DNA from: JACPAB01 sp964366725
GTDB lineage: Bacteria > Patescibacteriota > Minisyncoccia > 2-02-FULL-40-12 > GWA2-44-9
Length of the DNA stretch: 6,007 nt
Direction: 5' to 3'
Assembly: GCA_964366725.1 (NCBI GenBank)
Contig: CAYIUL010000031.1
Coordinates: 1-6,007, forward strand
The position numbers and the translations under genes are program-made. This document shows positions 3,428 to 6,007 of the stretch, in pieces. Within the stretch, counting starts at the first letter, position 1; every line of letters starts with the position of its first letter. The notes beneath the pieces were generated by a model. The model did not search any database. It had not been told where the DNA came from and worked only from the letters and a program-made list of their open reading frames with translations.

Positions 3428-6007
3428 TTAAACGTCGAGATTCTGCACCGATTTGGCGTGGGTCTGGATGAATTTCTTTCTGGGCAGGACGTCCGAACCC
3501 ATAAGAATATCGAATATCTTGTCGGCTTCCGAAGCGTCTTTTATTTTCACCTGCAAAAGTACGCGGTTAGCGGGATCAAGAGTGGTTTCCCAAAGTTGTT
3601 CCGGATTCATTTCTCCCAAACCCTTATAGCGCTGAATGGAAACACCGCTGATCTTCTCCTCCTGCGCTAAAGCTTCGGAGGACAGGTCCTCGTCGACAAC
3701 CTCTTGACCGTCGTTTCCGTCAACAGCGGTAACTTCCCAATCGCCATTTCGCTTTGGTTTAGCTTTTGCTTTTCCGGCCTGGCTGTCTCCAATCGCCTTT
3801 CTAAGTTCGGAGAGTATTTTTTCCTTTTCGGGTTCGCCATAGGCATAACTTATCTTGCTTCCTTTTTGTATCTTATACAAAGGTGGCTGGGCAATATAAA
3901 GATATCCGTCTTCAATTATCTTTGGAAAATACCGGTAGAACAAAGTTAAAAGTAAAGTTCTTATGTGTGCACCGTCAACGTCGGCATCGGTCATAATGAC
4001 TATTTTATGGTAGCGAAGCTTATTGATGTCGAACTCCTCCGCTATTGCGGTGCCAAGGGCAATGATCAATGCCCTGATCTCCTGGTGAGCCAGCATTTTA
4101 TCAACCCGGGCTTTTTCCACGTTCAAGATCTTGCCCTTTAGCGGCAAAATAGCTTGAGTTTTTCGGTTGCGGCCCTGTTTTGAACTGTTATGAACAAATA
4201 CACCGCTTGCCAACGCAAAATTATGAGTCTCTGGCACCTCAATATCGTATACGCCTATTTTCTCTGCAAGTTTCTCAACTCTTGTTACTTTGTGATTATA
4301 ATTCTGAACCGCCTCTTGAACTTTTTCGCGATTGCCGTCAAAAAACCTGTCAGAAAAAGTGCGCAGGCTTAAGGCGTTTTTGTTTTTAGTTTCCACTCTC
4401 TCCTTGTCATATTTACCTAAAGAATTATCTCGTTCCCAAATCTGCTTCAGTAACTTTAGAGAGTTTTCAAAATAAGTTTTGTCATATGCAACCCTTCTTT
4501 TTGCCCTAAATTCGGAAGTCCACTGTTTTTTAGTTTCTTCACGTCTCCAAAATAATAATTCGGGATCCTGCCATTGTTTTTTAGCGTCAACGGAGCGCCA
4601 CTCTATATCTTCTGGGTGGTTTTCATAATAAACCCTTGTGCGTTCAGATTGCGCTTTTCTGTTTTTGAGGTTGCTCCAGTATTGTTTCTGTTGCTCATTC
4701 AGAAGGCGGTTGTTGCTGTTTCGATAGTTAGCGTTTGAGTTATAGAACTCCAGAAACTTTGAGGTCATAAAATTTTTATATTCTTCATTTTCCCATTGTT
4801 TCTTGGCCCTTTTACTTAATAAATCTCTGATTTTAAGCATGCCCCCCCTAATCTTCTCCTTAAATTCTGGAGTTTGGCGGATTTTTCTAAGCTTCTCTAA
4901 AACTTCCGGACTTCTCAATACGGTATCTGCTATTTCTTGGTGAATTTTTAGGTGTTCTTCTTTTGAAAGACGAATTAAATTGTTTGGATTATTATTGAGT
5001 TTATTAAAATCTTTATGATGCCTGTGCGGACCGGCGTTTTCGCCATACACACTTTTTCTTAAATTATATTGGTCGGAAAGAACGTGTGTAAAAATCCATC
5101 TTGAGTCCCTGTTGTCAAAAACAAGTTCATATCCCTTTATGGTTATCCTCCTGCCAATCTTAGAAAGTTGTCGGTACAAAGGCATTAAAGAGTCGTTGGA
5201 ATTCAAATATCGAGCTTCTTTATAACTTCCATCGCGCAACATAAATTTATGATCTGGAGTACAAAATATCTCTTCGTTGTTATCTAGAACAACCTTAACA
5301 ACTTCTGCATTCTTTTTAGTAATTCTTGGATTCCAAATAGGAGCAATCGCTATGTGGCCATTTTTATCAATCGTATAGCAAAAATTTTGTTTTCCTTTTT
5401 TAGATTCTTCAACTAACTGCTTAAAAGATAGGTTCCTGCCGTCAACAAGAGCAATTTTCGTATCGCCAGAAAAGCACCCGCCGGCGCTGTCGCCCTCAAC
5501 AATAAAAAGCTCGGATTCGGACGCGTCCCGGCTCGAGCAGTCCGCCAGTTTGCCCGGAAGGGTCATGCCCTCAAGGGCCCCTTTGCGTAAAACCGTCTCG
5601 CGGGCCGCTTTGGCCGCAAGCCGGGCTTTAGAAGCCAAAAGGACCTTTTCGAGTATGGAGCGGGCGTCGTTTGGATTTTTGTCGAGCCAATCGGCGAATT
5701 CCGTATTGATAACGGCTTCAACGGCGGTTCTGGCTTCCGTGTTTCCGAGTTTGGCTTTGGTCTGGCCCTCAAACTGAAGTTCTTGCGATTTGATCTTTAC
5801 CGAAATAACGGAGGTCAGACCTTCTCTGACGTCATCTCCGGAAAGGTTGTCGTCTTTCTCTTTAAGAAATCCGTTCTTCCTCGCGTAATCGTTTAAAGTC
5901 CTGGTAATGGCTGCCTTGAATCCGGTAAGATGCGTCCCGCCTTCAACGGTATGTATATTGTTGGCAAAACTGATCTCGTGGCTTTCCAACTCGTCGGTGT
6001 ATTGAAG
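3428..6007 (-). CDS. gyrB: DNA gyrase subunit B, 5' end cut by window edge, interrupted by an intein
   Basis: The frame runs in from the right edge (first visible residues LQYTDELESHEISF, matching the GyrB transducer domain) to a TAA at 3428. It has 859 visible codons, of which 430 are intein. After splicing, the TOPRIM domain reads EGDSAGG-SSKQGRNRK, then PLKGKILNVEKAR, then MTDADVDGAHIR (the DxDxDG metal site, about 4000), then IAQPPLYK. The C-terminal signature QRYKGLGEMNPEQLWETT comes next, and the protein ends IQTHAKSVQNLDV. With GyrA this forms the ATP-dependent supercoiling enzyme; the ATPase domain lies outside the window. It is the short GyrB type without the large gammaproteobacterial insert, but a charged, low-complexity insert (3644-3790) precedes QRYKGLG. 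ParE is less likely given the C-terminus. The TTG at 5989 is an internal codon, not the start. Confidence 0.96.
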   Translation of the reverse strand, partial: LQYTDELESHEISFANNIHTVEGGTHLTGFKAAITRTLNDYARKNGFLKEKDDNLSGDDVREGLTSVISVKIKSQELQFEGQTKAKLGNTEARTAVEAVINTEFADWLDKNPNDARSILEKVLLASKARLAAKAARETVLRKGALEGMTLPGKLADCSSRDASESELFIVEGDSAGGCFSGDTKIALVDGRNLSFKQLVEESKKGKQNFCYTIDKNGHIAIAPIWNPRITKKNAEVVKVVLDNNEEIFCTPDHKFMLRDGSYKEARYLNSNDSLMPLYRQLSKIGRRITIKGYELVFDNRDSRWIFTHVLSDQYNLRKSVYGENAGPHRHHKDFNKLNNNPNNLIRLSKEEHLKIHQEIADTVLRSPEVLEKLRKIRQTPEFKEKIRGGMLKIRDLLSKRAKKQWENEEYKNFMTSKFLEFYNSNANYRNSNNRLLNEQQKQYWSNLKNRKAQSERTRVYYENHPEDIEWRSVDAKKQWQDPELLFWRREETKKQWTSEFRAKRRVAYDKTYFENSLKLLKQIWERDNSLGKYDKERVETKNKNALSLRTFSDRFFDGNREKVQEAVQNYNHKVTRVEKLAEKIGVYDIEVPETHNFALASGVFVHNSSKQGRNRKTQAILPLKGKILNVEKARVDKMLAHQEIRALIIALGTAIAEEFDINKLRYHKIVIMTDADVDGAHIRTLLLTLFYRYFPKIIEDGYLYIAQPPLYKIQKGSKISYAYGEPEKEKILSELRKAIGDSQAGKAKAKPKRNGDWEVTAVDGNDGQEVVDEDLSSEALAQEEKISGVSIQRYKGLGEMNPEQLWETTLDPANRVLLQVKIKDASEADKIFDILMGSDVLPRKKFIQTHAKSVQNLDV
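4487..4921 (-). other. Repeat-rich, basic DNA-binding tail of the intein endonuclease
   Basis: Intein residues about 186-330, after the HNH core, show recurring short helical units rich in Lys, Arg, Gln and aromatic residues: AKKQWENEEYK, QKQYWSNLKNRKAQ, AKKQWQDPELLFW, TKKQWTSEFRAKRR. The KQW/KQYW cores sit at about 226, 264, 300 and 317. The pattern resembles the NUMOD-type helical DNA-contact modules found beside HNH homing nucleases. I infer that they read the gyrB target; the repeat unit is degenerate and its exact boundaries are not certain. Confidence 0.6.
4922..5044 (-). other. HNH homing endonuclease core inside the GyrB intein
   Basis: Intein residues about 145-185 contain HRHHKDFNKLNNNPNNLIRL (151-170) followed by EEHLKIH (173-179). 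The His-His-Asp, the Asn-rich loop with NPNNL, and the distal EHL..H give the H-N-H metal finger of homing nucleases of the intein/group I intron type. This nuclease would cut intein-less gyrB alleles at the EGDSAGG-SSKQ site so that the intein is copied across by repair. No premature stop or obvious loss of a catalytic residue is seen. Confidence 0.85.

Larger units (their letters stand above)
4187..5476 (-). mobile_element. Full-length GyrB intein with HNH homing endonuclease (430 residues)
   Basis: This in-frame insertion lies between GDSAGG and SSKQGRNR of GyrB. Splicing motifs are complete: block A CFSGDTKIALVDG with Cys1, block B FCTPDHKFML with the T-x-x-H (73-76), block F VYDIEVPETHNFAL (409-422), and block G ASGVFVHN ending in His429-Asn430, followed by +1 Ser in the extein. 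These are the nucleophiles and catalytic residues needed for protein splicing. The central part holds an HNH-type endonuclease. From memory, the sequence is very close to the GyrB intein of Synechocystis (about 435 residues) at the same site. Base composition differs from the host: one 60-base line inside (4741-4800) has 16 G+C, against 35 in an extein line (5581-5640). All motifs are intact, so both splicing and homing could be active. Confidence 0.95.

Noticed and set aside
4180..4389. Two overlapping plus-strand frames at the intein C-terminal end
   Set aside because: They are antisense to conserved splicing blocks F and G, with no independent support.
5550..5777. Open frames on both strands inside the gyrB extein
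   Set aside because: They are shadows of the gyrB frame, with low-complexity Ala/Ser/Arg content and no motif.
1..6007. tRNA, rRNA, CRISPR or insertion sequence
   Set aside because: No cloverleaf-like segment, regular spaced direct repeats or transposase motif was seen. The only mobile element is the intein.

Overview
All genes in this window lie on the minus strand, so it reads right to left. From right to left the order is gyrB (5' part cut off by the window edge, interrupted by a complete intein), a kinase-fold protein, a 97-residue protein of unknown function, secE, nusG, rplK, a short MazG-like reading frame that runs out of frame into a PEP-utilising-enzyme mobile domain, and the N-terminal part of a ThyX-type flavin-dependent thymidylate synthase cut off by the left edge. 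TGA is used as a normal stop (rplK, the kinase-fold gene, the PEP-domain gene), so the standard code fits.

The organism is bacterial (secE-nusG-rplK core). Several traits suggest a Candidate Phyla Radiation / Patescibacteria genome, probably Parcubacteria: small divergent single-copy genes, tiny intergenic gaps, weak or absent Shine-Dalgarno sites, an L11 lacking the usual PPVGP segment, and no rplA after rplK. Loss of ribosomal protein L1 is known for one parcubacterial clade. This placement is inference and rests on no database search.

Region by region: 3428-6007 holds GyrB from the transducer domain through TOPRIM to the C-terminus. A 430-residue intein (4187-5476) sits exactly inside the TOPRIM EGDSAGG motif and carries all splicing motifs plus an HNH homing endonuclease. 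It closely resembles the cyanobacterial GyrB intein and is visibly AT-richer than its host gene. 2441-3399 holds two translationally coupled genes, one a protein-kinase-like fold with altered key residues. 1183-2451 is the secretion/transcription/translation block secE-nusG-rplK. It has a strong sigma70-type promoter (2424-2451), a perfect 14-bp inverted repeat at the end of nusG, a heptamer tandem repeat in a G-free rplK leader, and a GC-rich hairpin after rplK. 511-1086 is the MazG-like/PEP-domain pair with a clear intrinsic terminator overlapping the last stop codon. 1-465 is thyX-like.

The points most worth a second look are the GyrB intein and its repeat-rich endonuclease tail, the one-base frame break between the MazG-like and PEP-domain frames, the degenerate RHR motif in the ThyX-like protein, the altered thiostrepton-cleft segment of L11, the kinase-fold protein with substituted catalytic positions, and the conflict between the secE promoter and its start codon. 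I did not find an obviously new defence or mobile system beyond the intein.
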